Notes: a model not told the origin generated them from the letters alone. A stretch of DNA of 36,856 bases from Lachnospiraceae bacterium (GCA_015057515.1 SVED01000013.1:1-36856), one strand, 5' to 3'; shown: positions 1-8,049, counted from the stretch's first letter. Made by a program: numbers and translations.

Positions 1-168
1 ATTGTTTGTTGAAGTAGACTGAAGATTTTGATAAAGGAGTGCCTTAAAGCTAGCCTCCTGAGTCTTATAACCTGTGGTGTTAACGTTTGCTAAATTGTTT
101 GCTATTGTATCAACATTTGTCTGCTGTGCTCTCATTCCTGATGCCGCAGTCCATAACGAACGCATCAT
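1..168 (-). CDS. flgG: Flagellar basal-body rod protein FlgG/FlhP, N-terminal part only (cut by window edge)
   Basis: This is the first 56 codons of a distal-rod protein; the rest lies left of the window. The translation begins [20 protein letters not shown] and continues with [14 protein letters not shown], the hallmark N-terminal segment of the flagellar rod/hook family that forms the alpha-helical part of the rod outside the membrane. The start is ATG at 168, with a second ATG at 165 also possible; GGAGG lies about 9 nt upstream. It starts 14 nt after the stop of the related gene on its right, so the two are co-transcribed, as in the mbl-flhO-flhP group of Bacillus. FlgG rather than FlgF is inferred from the LWTAASGM start and the gene order. 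The window holds too little to compare the central domain. Confidence 0.88.
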   Translation of the reverse strand, partial: MMRSLWTAASGMRAQQTNVDTIANNLANVNTTGYKTQEASFKALLYQNLQSTSTNN

Positions 169-182
169 ATCACTCTACCTCC

Positions 183-965
183 TTACACCTTGCCTATATC
201 ATTTGCAGCTTTGTTCAAAACATCGTCGATAGTCTGTATCATCTTCTGATTTGTCTCGTAAGCTCTAGTTATTGCAATCATGTCTACCATTTCTGTAACC
301 ATATTTACGTTGGACATCTCTAAGTATCCCTGCGCAACTGATGCATCTGCATCTATCATAACCGCTCCATCAACTGCTTCGTACATATTTTCACCATAGC
401 TGGATAAGAACTCATAGCTCTCAAAATCTGTCAGCTGGAAGGTGGAAATGTACTGATCTCCCACATATATGTCACCCATCTCATTGACATTGATGTCAAC
501 TATATTGGCTCCCGGAATCTGTATACGATTGCCTCCCTCACCAAGCACAAAGTCTCCATCCTTTGTTACAAGATAACCTTCCTTGGTTACAGTGAAATCT
601 CCATCTCGAGTATATCTGATGTGTTCTGTTCCACTCTTGTCAGTCATGCTTATGGTAAAGAAGCCTGTTCCAGAGAGCGCAAAATTATACTGATCCTCTG
701 TTTGTCTGAAATTACCCTGGCTCATGTCAAAGTATGTCTCACCAATCTTTACTCCAGGATTGAGTCCGCCTATACCCTGCATACGATCAGGACCAATCTC
801 CTCATCGTTAATTTTAACTGCAAGATGTGACGCAAATGACTCTGATGTCACTTCAATCTTCTTGTATCCTGTAGTATCAGCGTTAGCCATATTGTTGGTG
901 ACTACATCCATTCGCTTTTCTTCGTTGCGAAGACCTGTCCAAGCTGTGTACAGTGCTCTTACCAT
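183..965 (-). CDS. flgF: Flagellar basal-body rod protein, FlgF/FlhO type
   Basis: A 260-residue rod protein of the flagellar basal body, exported through the flagellar type III apparatus. The N-terminus (MVRALYTAWTGLRNEEKRMD, then NNMANADTTGYKK) is the basal-body rod domain. The C-terminus (YLEMSNVNMVTEMVDMI followed by RAYETNQKMIQTIDDVLNKA) is the matching C-terminal helix domain that packs with the N-terminus in the rod. The central part, around residues 95-180, is beta-rich with FTITKEGYLVT-like repeats typical of FlgF/FlgG. The start at 965 has AAGGAG 8 nt upstream. It lies 21 nt behind mbl and 14 nt ahead of flgG. Length is normal. FlgF versus FlgG paralogue status is assigned by order and homology to Bacillus FlhO. 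Confidence 0.9.
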   Translation of the reverse strand: MVRALYTAWTGLRNEEKRMDVVTNNMANADTTGYKKIEVTSESFASHLAVKINDEEIGPDRMQGIGGLNPGVKIGETYFDMSQGNFRQTEDQYNFALSGTGFFTISMTDKSGTEHIRYTRDGDFTVTKEGYLVTKDGDFVLGEGGNRIQIPGANIVDINVNEMGDIYVGDQYISTFQLTDFESYEFLSSYGENMYEAVDGAVMIDADASVAQGYLEMSNVNMVTEMVDMIAITRAYETNQKMIQTIDDVLNKAANDIGKV

Positions 966-986
966 GTCGTCAACTCCTTGTAAATA

Positions 987-1976
987 TTACTTTTTCTCGC
1001 TTAAATACTCTATATATTTGCCTGTTCCAATAGCAACCGCCGTAAGGGGTTCCTCAGCAGTCATAGTAGTAATACCTGTATTCTCCTCTATAAGATCCTC
1101 AAGTCCGTGAAGCAATGAACCTCCACCTGTTAGAACTATTCCCCTGTCAGCAATATCTGCTGCAAGCTCCGGCGGAGTTTTCTCAAGAACGGAATGCACC
1201 GCATCCACAATCTGAGCTGTAACCTCTCTCAATGCTTCCTCAGTCTCATCAGATGAAACTGTAACTGTTTTTGGAAGACCTGTAACCAGGTTACGTCCTC
1301 TTATGTCCATTGTAATGTTCTCTGGTCTCTTATAGCAGGTGCCTATGTTAATCTTAATCTCCTCTGCAGATCTCTCACCGATAAGAAGATTATGTCTTTT
1401 TCGCATAAACCTTACGATGGCATCGTCAAAATCATCTCCTGCCACCTTAATAGATGTACTGACAACGGTTCCTCCAAGAGAAATAACTGCGATATCAGTG
1501 GTTCCGCCACCTATATCTACTATCATGTTGCCACAAGGTCTGGATATATCAATACCTGCACCAATGGCTGCTGCCACAGGCTCCTCAATGATAAAAACTT
1601 CTCTTGCACCAGCCTGATATGTGGCATCCTCAACGGCTTTTTTCTCAACCTCTGTGACACCAGAAGGTACACATACACTAATACGTGGTCTACGACCAAA
1701 AAAGCTCTTGCCAACTGCCTTCTGTATAAAATACTTCAGCATCTTCTCAGTTATATCATAGTTAGAAATAACACCCTGTCTAAGCGGTCTGATTGCGACT
1801 ATATTGCCAGGAGTTCTACCGAGCATAAGTCTGGCTTCCTCGCCAATGGCTCTAATTCTGTTGGTGTCTCTGTCATATGCAACAACAGATGGCTCCTTCA
1901 GAACAACTCCTTTTCCTTTAACATAAACTAATATACTGGCTGTTCCCAAATCAATTCCAATATCTGAACTTGCCAT
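987..1976 (-). CDS. mbl: Rod-shape-determining actin homologue, Mbl/MreB family
   Basis: A 329-residue bacterial actin that forms membrane-bound filaments guiding lateral cell-wall synthesis. The actin/HSP70 ATPase motifs are present: phosphate 1 loop DIGIDLGTAS near residues 5-14, phosphate 2 loop IVDIGGGTTDIAVISLGG around 152-169, and the adenosine motif IVLTGGGSLLHGLEDLI near the C-terminus. EEPVAAAIGAG is also conserved. There is no large insertion, and the length is close to that of Mbl (about 333). Start ATG at 1976 has AAAGGAG nearby. The Mbl assignment, rather than MreB, rests mainly on the adjacent flgF-flgG pair, the same order as Bacillus mbl-flhO-flhP. No mreC/mreD are visible, which also argues for the Mbl locus. 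Confidence 0.92.
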   Translation of the reverse strand: MASSDIGIDLGTASILVYVKGKGVVLKEPSVVAYDRDTNRIRAIGEEARLMLGRTPGNIVAIRPLRQGVISNYDITEKMLKYFIQKAVGKSFFGRRPRISVCVPSGVTEVEKKAVEDATYQAGAREVFIIEEPVAAAIGAGIDISRPCGNMIVDIGGGTTDIAVISLGGTVVSTSIKVAGDDFDDAIVRFMRKRHNLLIGERSAEEIKINIGTCYKRPENITMDIRGRNLVTGLPKTVTVSSDETEEALREVTAQIVDAVHSVLEKTPPELAADIADRGIVLTGGGSLLHGLEDLIEENTGITTMTAEEPLTAVAIGTGKYIEYLSEKK

Positions 1977-2012
1977 GTTTACTCCTTTCCCGCTAACTAA
2001 TATATCGTCATT

Positions 2013-3782
2013 TTATTTTAAATCCTTAGCTTTTCTCAAAATAATTAAGGAAGCTGCCTGACCCTTGAGCCATTCTATCTGAATCTCAGTTATATCCATT
2101 ATATCATCAAGACTCTTGATATAGCTTCTCCAGTTAACAATTTTATCCTTAGTGATAAACGGTTTTCTCATACCTGATATGTTGTCAAACCTATCATGCA
2201 AATCTGTAAGTATAGTTCTACTATCGCCTCCTGTAAGGTCATAGCCTAACATTTCATTCATTTTAGAATTGGAGAATAAAACCTCACCAGAATGTGCATC
2301 TCTTACAAAAACTCCCACCTTAAAGTTATTGTATGTATCAATCAAATGTTTATTCACACTTCTTATATTCTCGTCACCCTCAGCATTTTCAAACATATTT
2401 TGGATAACCAGGGCAACGCTTTTTGTAAATCTTAGTTCGTCAGGAGACCAAACTCTTTCAAATTTGCTCTCTGCAAAGAATAAAGTGCCATACATTTTGT
2501 TGTTAAGATAAATAGGGTAAGCCACCATAGCCTTGAAGTTAAATCTCATAATATTAAGCTTATCTTCAGCTGTAAGGTTAGCATTGTCCACCAAATACTG
2601 ACCCTCACCCTGTTTTATACAATCCTCAAGAATATACATTCTCTCTGGAAGATGCTTAACAAGCTCCTCTGAAGGCTCACTACCAGCTAAATCCCAGTGG
2701 TGTCTCAGCTGATAATTACCACTGTTTTTATCATAGGTGCAAAGGAAAATCTTATCGATATTCATATGTGTTCCCACATCTCTTAAAGTCTCTTCCACAA
2801 CCTGATCAACAGTGTCAACTAATTTACTGCTTATCTTAGAGAGGGCGTCATTGATTATACTCTGACGTGCCAACTCCTCACGAAGCTTTGCACCTGCTCC
2901 TCTGGATTTTGCAATCTCTACCTCTATGGCATTATTTTTGTAAACGTAATCAGAAATAAGCTCAGCAATAAGCCAGTGATTTTCAACAGACTTTTTAAGC
3001 TTAGCTGTTTCTTCCTTGGTATAGGAGCCTATAATCCATATACCCTTCATATCACCATTAAATTTGATAGGTGCTGCGGATATCTTACCAATTCCTCCCT
3101 CTTCTCTATCAAGAATAGTTGGCGTCTCATTATTTACAACAACCTGTTTGATATATTTGTAGTATTCCTTGTATGCCGGTTTTTCAAACAAATCATAAAA
3201 ATCACCCATGTTAGTAGCCGGCCCTACCGGTGGAAATACCATCTTTCCATTTAAATCAACATAAACAGAATATAGTTCTGCTGTCTCTGAAAAAACGGTC
3301 ATTATAGATCTGATACGTTCCATCAAAGTCATATCACCAAAGGACTCTTCCTCTTCTTTCCTTTCCTCAAGTGAACTTATATTGATTGGCGCATCTTTTT
3401 TTCTCTTGTCACCTATGTTCTTTATGTAAAACTCTACCGTGAAACAATCATCCTTAACCGGTGATACGGAAATTTCATTGCACACATAATATAGCCTGCC
3501 ATCATCTCCTACCATTCGATACTCGTGGGTATAGTCCGAAACAGAACTGGCGTTGGCCTGGTGCACTGTCTCAATAACCTTTTGTCTATCCTCTGGGAAT
3601 ATGTAATCCTCTGTAAGCTTCATACCTTTATTTAAAAGCTCTACGTTCATTCCCAACATAGATGCGTTGGGAGAAATATATTCTAATTTACTTTTTCTGT
3701 CTTTGATATAACAATTTTTAACTATTACAACGTAACCTGCTTTTTCGATAGCCTTGCGAAGATATCGATTCTCTAATATCAT
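2013..3782 (-). CDS. PAS-GAF-PAS sensory protein without a recognisable output domain
   Basis: A 589-residue cytoplasmic protein with no membrane segment or signal peptide. Residues about 30-120 look like a PAS fold (YISPNASMLGM, then HEYRMVGDDGRLYYVCNEI). An acidic linker (EERKEEEESF, about 139-148) precedes a domain of roughly 155-290 that I cannot name with certainty; it somewhat resembles a PocR-type sensory fold but lacks cysteines. A helical linker (about 290-320) leads into a GAF domain (about 325-465, with AYPIYLNNKMYGTLFFAES), then a second PAS-like domain (about 485-585, VFVRDAHSGEVLFSNSKMNEMLGYD). No histidine kinase, GGDEF, EAL, HD-GYP, phosphatase or DNA-binding motif follows. 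Start ATG at 3782 has GGGGG 7 nt upstream. It ends 36 nt before mbl and could be co-transcribed with it. Its role is unknown. Confidence 0.8.
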   Translation of the reverse strand: MILENRYLRKAIEKAGYVVIVKNCYIKDRKSKLEYISPNASMLGMNVELLNKGMKLTEDYIFPEDRQKVIETVHQANASSVSDYTHEYRMVGDDGRLYYVCNEISVSPVKDDCFTVEFYIKNIGDKRKKDAPINISSLEERKEEEESFGDMTLMERIRSIMTVFSETAELYSVYVDLNGKMVFPPVGPATNMGDFYDLFEKPAYKEYYKYIKQVVVNNETPTILDREEGGIGKISAAPIKFNGDMKGIWIIGSYTKEETAKLKKSVENHWLIAELISDYVYKNNAIEVEIAKSRGAGAKLREELARQSIINDALSKISSKLVDTVDQVVEETLRDVGTHMNIDKIFLCTYDKNSGNYQLRHHWDLAGSEPSEELVKHLPERMYILEDCIKQGEGQYLVDNANLTAEDKLNIMRFNFKAMVAYPIYLNNKMYGTLFFAESKFERVWSPDELRFTKSVALVIQNMFENAEGDENIRSVNKHLIDTYNNFKVGVFVRDAHSGEVLFSNSKMNEMLGYDLTGGDSRTILTDLHDRFDNISGMRKPFITKDKIVNWRSYIKSLDDIMDITEIQIEWLKGQAASLIILRKAKDLK

Positions 3783-3825
3783 AAGTTTTCCCCCTTTTCA
3801 TCTTAAATCTGTAAATGTATTAAAA

Positions 3826-3856
3826 TGGCTGTTGCACCCTTTGTATGCAACAGCCA
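3826..3856 (-). terminator. Intrinsic terminator of the DivIVA-like gene
   Basis: An 11-bp GC-containing hairpin (GGCTGTTGCA pairing with TGCAACAGCC, plus one A-T pair) with a 9-nt loop, followed on the minus strand by ATTTTAAT. It lies just after the stop codon of the coiled-coil gene and before the PAS-GAF-PAS gene. A 9-bp direct repeat (ctgtaaatg at 3810-3818 and 3864-3872) flanks it, probably by chance. Confidence 0.8.
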
Positions 3857-3877
3857 CGCCTTACTGTAAATGTAAAA

Positions 3878-4693
3878 TTACCTCAAATCAGGAAATGCCT
3901 GATCCGCAACAGATTTAGTCTCGTCACATGCCTTAACCACATTGTCAACACAAACCATAAGCTGTGATAAGTAATCGCTCACGCTCTCACACTCACGCTT
4001 AACTGCCATACGAGTATTATATGCTTCAATTCTTGCCTGGTTACGCATATCCTCACACTCTGCCTGAGTAGAAAGAGTAAGTTCTTCACAAGCCTCTGCA
4101 GTCTCTTCATTTGCAGTTCTACAGTTATACTCTGTCTCCGCTATAAGTGCATCAGTTTCTTCCTTAGTCTTGCGCTTTAGATCCTCACAGTTAGCATAAG
4201 TTGTCTCCTTAAGTTCCTGACAAGCACTCTCAGTTTCAGCTGTAAGTCTGTCACATGCAGCAACCGTTTCATTGGTAAGCTGCTGACATTCATCCTCAGT
4301 TCTTGCACGAAGCTCATCGCACTCTTTGTTGGTCTGTCTCACAAGAACATCTGCGCTCTCTCTAGCCTCTAAGAGGGTTCTTGAAATAGACTCATATCTG
4401 CTAGCAGATTCGTCTTCTCTAACTCTGTATGTCTCCAGCTGTTCCTTTAACTGAGTAATCTCAACCTGAAGTTCATCGTTAACCTTCTTGAGGTTATCGA
4501 TAGTGCTAGATGACTCATTAAGGTTAACCTCACGCATAGTGTGAAGGTTCTTAACTGTCTCAGAGAGTTTAACTACACTGGCTTTAAGCTCTGATACTTC
4601 CTTCTCATGCTCTGCCTGAAGTTCTTCTATATATGACTCAACTGCCTTCTTATCATAACCACCAAATGATGCTGTTTTTAACTGAATATCCAT
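3878..4693 (-). CDS. DivIVA-like coiled-coil protein with a cysteine-bearing 11-residue repeat
   Basis: A 271-residue, entirely helical cytoplasmic protein. The N-terminus (MDIQLKTASFGGYDKKAVES, then YIEELQAE) fits the short DivIVA-type membrane-targeting domain with its G-Y-D and helix start. Residues about 22-95 form a heptad coiled coil. Residues 120-240 form eleven consecutive 11-residue units of the type E-T-x-x-x-C-x-x-L-x-x, with Cys at 125, 136, 147, 158, 169, 191, 202, 213 and 235 (Thr at 180, Ala at 224). Two further Cys are at 248 and 256. The start is ATG at 4693 because AAGGGG lies 11 nt upstream; an in-frame ATG at 4714 has no ribosome binding site. DivIVA relatives recruit cell-pole, division or wall-synthesis factors. 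The specific role here is unknown. Confidence 0.75.
   Translation of the reverse strand: MDIQLKTASFGGYDKKAVESYIEELQAEHEKEVSELKASVVKLSETVKNLHTMREVNLNESSSTIDNLKKVNDELQVEITQLKEQLETYRVREDESASRYESISRTLLEARESADVLVRQTNKECDELRARTEDECQQLTNETVAACDRLTAETESACQELKETTYANCEDLKRKTKEETDALIAETEYNCRTANEETAEACEELTLSTQAECEDMRNQARIEAYNTRMAVKRECESVSDYLSQLMVCVDNVVKACDETKSVADQAFPDLR
3974..4336 (-). repeat. 33-bp coding repeat array (11 hendecad units)
   Basis: Eleven in-frame 33-nt units within the DivIVA-like gene encode 11-residue helical repeats. Nine units carry Cys at the same position, six residues into the unit. The DNA units are diverged (for example, cysteine codons and flanking E-T codons vary), so the conservation is at the protein level rather than recent DNA duplication. 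Confidence 0.85.
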
Positions 4694-4747
4694 TGAAAAA
4701 ATAACCCCTTTCATCTGAATTAAAATAATAAATACCTAATTGCCATT

Positions 4748-4753
4748 AGTATA
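4748..4753 (-). promoter_or_regulatory. Possible -10 box for the DivIVA-like gene
   Basis: TATACT on the minus strand, about 55 nt upstream of the chosen start codon. The -35 region at a normal distance (GTGCAA-like) is poor, so this is only a plausible promoter. Confidence 0.35.
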
Positions 4754-4830
4754 CCATAACATCAGACATATTGCACTTGTTTTTTTGAATAGATTTTAAA
4801 ATTCATCATAAAAACACAATATATGCTCTA

Positions 4831-4859
4831 TTGAAAAAGATTTACTAAGATGATATAAT
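4831..4859 (+). promoter_or_regulatory. Sigma-A promoter of the lipoprotein gene
   Basis: TTGAAA at 4831-4836 and TATAAT at 4854-4859 with a 17-nt spacer and a TGA extended -10. It lies about 54 nt ahead of the lipoprotein start codon, with GGAGG in between (TTTTTGGAGGATT). Confidence 0.85.
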
Positions 4860-4912
4860 CGGTAAATGATTGCACAGGGATTTCCCAAATATTTTTTTGG
4901 AGGATTATATAC

Positions 4913-5611
4913 ATGAATTTAAAAAATAAAAGATTATTAGTTGTAGGCCTATGCCTTGTTATGATTTTTTCTCTTTCAGGCTGTGGAGATAAAAAAGAAA
5001 AAACATACCAAAATTATGTAAAAAGTCTCATCGCCATCAATTATCTGGGTGCTACTGAGGATTACATAAACTCCACCGGCGCAAATAAAGCTGATGCAGA
5101 GGCTCTTTACAATGAAAATATGGAGCATTTAGCCAACAATATCTTGGCTTACTACCACGTAACCATATCTGATGTTTCTGATGCAAAGAAGGGATATATT
5201 GAGCTTGCTAAAAGCATTTACAGCAAAGTTAACTACAAGGTAAGCCCTGCGAAAAAATCAGGTGACTCTTACACTGTAGATGTAACTATTTACCCTATCA
5301 ACATATTTACCCAGACTCACGACCAGGTCCTTGCCTATGTTGAAAAATTCAACACAGAGGTAGCTAATGGGGCATACAATGATTACACCCTGGAGCAGTA
5401 TGAATCAACCTTCTCAGATGGTCTTTTAACTATCTTAAATGACGGTTGTCTCAACATGACATATGCAGACCCTGTTGTCATCACCGTAACCATCATCGAA
5501 GAGGGAGATATTTACTATATTAGTGACGAAGACTTCTTAGCAATAGACGCAGCTATGATATCAACTGCCGAGCCTATTTCAACTGCTTCACCAACAGATG
5601 CAGTGCAGTAA
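4913..5611 (+). CDS. Putative surface lipoprotein of unknown function
   Basis: A 232-residue lipoprotein. The start is basic (MNLKNKRLL) followed by a hydrophobic stretch and the lipobox LSGC, predicting lipid-modified Cys24 and anchoring on the outer face of the membrane. The mature part is mixed alpha/beta: a helical segment (about 33-80), a VNYKVSPAKKSGDSYTVDVT strand pair (about 101-120), another helical part and a terminal VVITVTIIEEGDIYYISDED strand region. The extreme C-terminus is a Thr/Ser/Pro-rich tail. The shape resembles clostridial lipoproteins of the DUF5105 kind, but I am not certain of that family. It has its own strong promoter and ribosome binding site GGAGG, and ends at a bidirectional terminator shared with glmS. 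It is the only plus-strand gene in the first 8 kb. Confidence 0.8.
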   Translation: MNLKNKRLLVVGLCLVMIFSLSGCGDKKEKTYQNYVKSLIAINYLGATEDYINSTGANKADAEALYNENMEHLANNILAYYHVTISDVSDAKKGYIELAKSIYSKVNYKVSPAKKSGDSYTVDVTIYPINIFTQTHDQVLAYVEKFNTEVANGAYNDYTLEQYESTFSDGLLTILNDGCLNMTYADPVVITVTIIEEGDIYYISDEDFLAIDAAMISTAEPISTASPTDAVQ

Positions 5612-5653
5612 ATCTAGCAATATTTTCAAGATTTAATTCAAACTATATAAAAG

Positions 5654-5691
5654 AAGATGCAGGTAATATTCGATATGATTACCTGCATCTT
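5654..5691. terminator. Bidirectional terminator between the lipoprotein gene and glmS
   Basis: A 14-bp perfect stem (AAGATGCAGGTAAT with ATTACCTGCATCTT) with a 10-nt loop, followed on the plus strand by a T run. On the minus strand it is followed by CTTTTATA, so it can also end glmS transcripts. Confidence 0.9.
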
Positions 5692-5729
5692 TTTAATTAT
5701 CCTGTCTTTGAAACAAAGCAGAACATATA

Positions 5730-7544
5730 TTACTCTACTGTAACTGACTTAGCCAGGTTACGTGGTTTATCCACATCCAATCCCTTTGCCTCTGAAGTAT
5801 AGTAAGCAATAAGCTGAAGTATAGCTGCTGTTGCAAAGGCTGTAAACTCAGGATCAAGCTTCGGTATGCGAATGTGCTTATCACAGATTTTGTTGTCATC
5901 AACCTTTTCGTCCATACTGATAAGTATTACATATGCGCCTCGTGCCTTTACCTCACGAATGTTGGATATAACCTTTTCGTATACATCCTCCTGTGTTGCT
6001 ATGGCAATAACCGGAACATTTTCAGTTATGAGAGCTATTGTTCCATGCTTAAGCTCACCTGCCGCATAAGCCTCAGCGTGAATATATGAGATTTCCTTAA
6101 GCTTAAGGGATGCCTCTAAGCTCATGGTATAATCTAAGCCTCGACCAATATAGAAGGCATCTGGTGAAAGCTTGACGTGATTAGCCACACGCTTAATGTC
6201 GTTTGCACCTTCCAAGGTAGCTTCAATAATGTTAGGTGCGTTAATAAGCTTAGTCATGAATTTTCTGGTGTCTGCATCTGATATCAATTTCTTAACAACA
6301 CCCATTCTGGCTGCAATCAAATACATAGCTGCAACCTGAACAGTGTAAGCCTTTGTACTGGCAACTGCTATCTCCGGACCAGCGTGAGTGTAAAGAACAT
6401 AATCACTTTCACGAGCTATACTTGAGCCCTTAACATTTACGATTGATATAACCTTTGAGCCATTTGCTTTTGCAAGCTTCATTGCTTCCAATGTATCTAT
6501 AGTTTCACCTGACTGGGAGAGAACTATGGTAAGTGTCTTCTCATCAATGATAGGATTTTTGTATCTAAACTCTGATGCAATCTCCACCTGAGTAGGTATA
6601 CGGAGCTTACTCTCAATAAGGTGCTTTCCAACCATACCTGCATGCATAGCTGTACCACATCCAATAACTGTAACCTTATCAATATTTTCGAATACACTGT
6701 CGCAAATTCCATCCTCTGTAAAATCTGGCATTCCATCCATCACTCGTGGAGTCACTGTATTTCTTATAGCGTCTGGCTGCTCGTAGATTTCCTTCAGCAT
6801 AAAGAATGGATATCCACCCTTCTGAGCACTTGTGATGTCCCAATTTACTGAAAGAATCTGAGGCTTAACCTCATTTCCCTTCATATCTCTCACATCAATT
6901 CCATCTTTTGTAAGAGTGAGAAGATGATACTCAGGAACTACAAAATAATCCTTTGAGTAGGCAATTATAGCAGTCAAATCTGACGCAATAACAGAACCTT
7001 TTTCACTGGTTGCTGCCACAAGTGGGCTCACATTTCTGATACAGTAAATTGTATCTGGAATATCCTGGAACATAATACAAAGACCAAAGGCACCTGATAA
7101 AACATTTACAGCCTTCTTAATAGCCTTTACTGGATCTCCCTCATAAAACTTGTCAATGAGAGCTGCCACAACCTCTGTATCAGTTTCTGAAATAATATCA
7201 TCAGCCAAACCATACTCAACTATAAGCTGACGGTAATTCTCAATAATACCGTTATGTATAAGAACAACCTGACCTGAGCGATGTGGGTGAGCATTTACAT
7301 CTGTTACCCCTCCGTGAGTTGCCCATCTGGTATGTCCTATACCACAAGTTGCCGGATTGTCTAGATTTGCGCAGAGTTTTTTTAGCTCTTCCACCTTACC
7401 AGTTCTCTTCTTTACTGTAATGTCTCCATCAGAAAGAAGAGCAATTCCGGCACTGTCATAGCCCCTGTACTCAAGGGTCTCAAGTCCTCCGATAATTACA
7501 TCCTTTGCAGGTATATTTCCTGTGAATCCTATAATTCCACACAT
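5730..7544 (-). CDS. glmS: Glutamine-fructose-6-phosphate aminotransferase (isomerising)
   Basis: A 604-residue cytoplasmic enzyme that makes glucosamine-6-phosphate from fructose-6-phosphate and glutamine, the first step to UDP-GlcNAc. The N-terminus MCGIIGFTGN exposes the catalytic Cys after Met removal; GHTRWATHGG and the NAHPH loop complete the glutaminase domain (about 1-225). Two SIS isomerase domains follow (about 285-420 and 455-600), with VIGCGTAMHAG and SQSGETIDTLEA binding sugar phosphate. The C-terminus DKPRNLAKSVTVE is the family hallmark. ATG at 7544 is used because it gives MCGI and has GAGGT 9 nt upstream; a longer in-frame start at 7610 would bury the Cys. A glmS ribozyme in the leader controls it. 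It supplies precursor to murA and the polysaccharide genes in this window. Confidence 0.98.
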   Translation of the reverse strand: MCGIIGFTGNIPAKDVIIGGLETLEYRGYDSAGIALLSDGDITVKKRTGKVEELKKLCANLDNPATCGIGHTRWATHGGVTDVNAHPHRSGQVVLIHNGIIENYRQLIVEYGLADDIISETDTEVVAALIDKFYEGDPVKAIKKAVNVLSGAFGLCIMFQDIPDTIYCIRNVSPLVAATSEKGSVIASDLTAIIAYSKDYFVVPEYHLLTLTKDGIDVRDMKGNEVKPQILSVNWDITSAQKGGYPFFMLKEIYEQPDAIRNTVTPRVMDGMPDFTEDGICDSVFENIDKVTVIGCGTAMHAGMVGKHLIESKLRIPTQVEIASEFRYKNPIIDEKTLTIVLSQSGETIDTLEAMKLAKANGSKVISIVNVKGSSIARESDYVLYTHAGPEIAVASTKAYTVQVAAMYLIAARMGVVKKLISDADTRKFMTKLINAPNIIEATLEGANDIKRVANHVKLSPDAFYIGRGLDYTMSLEASLKLKEISYIHAEAYAAGELKHGTIALITENVPVIAIATQEDVYEKVISNIREVKARGAYVILISMDEKVDDNKICDKHIRIPKLDPEFTAFATAAILQLIAYYTSEAKGLDVDKPRNLAKSVTVE

Positions 7545-7763
7545 ATTTAATTGACCTCGATTCTTTGTGTTTATGCTAATCACTATGAGCCCAGTTTTAT
7601 CACAAGACATAGTAATAGCATATTCTTATTTTCCATTTTTTAGAATAAGTTAACCAATATTCGCATCCAAAGAAAGCAATGTATTTAGACCGCCTGACAT
7701 CATTTAACTCGGACAAAGCTTTAGTTACATTGATATTCCTGGATTTAAACACAGGACTGATTA

Positions 7764-7899
7764 CTAGAATTTGTTTTGAAGTTACCCTCATATTTGTCCT
7801 AGCATAACACGCTCAGTTGCGCGAAAGAGCATCCGCCGAATATTTCGATAAACTCTTTACCTCGTTAACCCTGTTTGCTTACACAGGGTGCATGGCGCT
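7764..7899 (-). ncRNA. glmS self-cleaving ribozyme / riboswitch
   Basis: On the minus strand the glmS leader carries the ribozyme core: A|GCGCC at the cleavage site (between 7899 and 7898), CCCTGT/ACAGGG stem, GTTAACGAGG, TTATCGAAATATTCGGCGG with GATGCTCTTT, the arrangement seen in the Bacillus ribozyme. The distal P4/P4.1 part is also recognisable: CTAGGA pairing with TTCTAG (7797-7802 and 7764-7769) enclosing GAGGGTAACTTC. Glucosamine-6-phosphate acts as cofactor for cleavage in this class, after which the mRNA is degraded. The ribozyme is separated from the glmS start codon by about 219 nt with no other gene that I can support. Confidence 0.95.
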
Positions 7900-7948
7900 A
7901 AGGTTCTTAACCTTTCGAAATCTGTATCCTCCACTTACAGACGAGTGA

Positions 7949-7977
7949 ATTATAGCATATTTACTACGTTATTGCAA
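7949..7977 (-). promoter_or_regulatory. Sigma-A promoter of the glmS transcript
   Basis: On the minus strand TTGCAA (7972-7977) and TATAAT (7949-7954) with a 17-nt spacer. Transcription should start near 7942, about 43 nt before the ribozyme cleavage site. It is divergent from the promoter at 7998-8026. Confidence 0.8.
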
Positions 7978-7997
7978 ATATAGTTCCAGTTTCTCCC

Positions 7998-8026
7998 TTG
8001 TAAGCTCTTGGGCATTATGCTAGAAT
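7998..8026 (+). promoter_or_regulatory. Sigma-A promoter of the methionine-rich membrane protein
   Basis: TTGTAA (7998-8003) and TAGAAT (8021-8026) with a 17-nt spacer and TGC extended -10. Predicted start of transcription near 8033 leaves a leader of about 17 nt, which rules out an in-frame start at 8008. Confidence 0.75.
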
Positions 8027-8049
8027 TCAAAAAAAGGAGGAGTGAAATC

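Noticed and set aside
1392-1931. 179-codon plus-strand frame opposite mbl
   Set aside because: Fully antisense to a well-conserved actin gene; the translation is rich in Cys, Asn and Ser without domain signs.
7600-7791. 63-codon minus-strand frame ahead of glmS
   Set aside because: It starts inside the P4 helix of the glmS ribozyme, lacks a good ribosome binding site, runs into the alternative glmS start, and its translation has no recognisable features.
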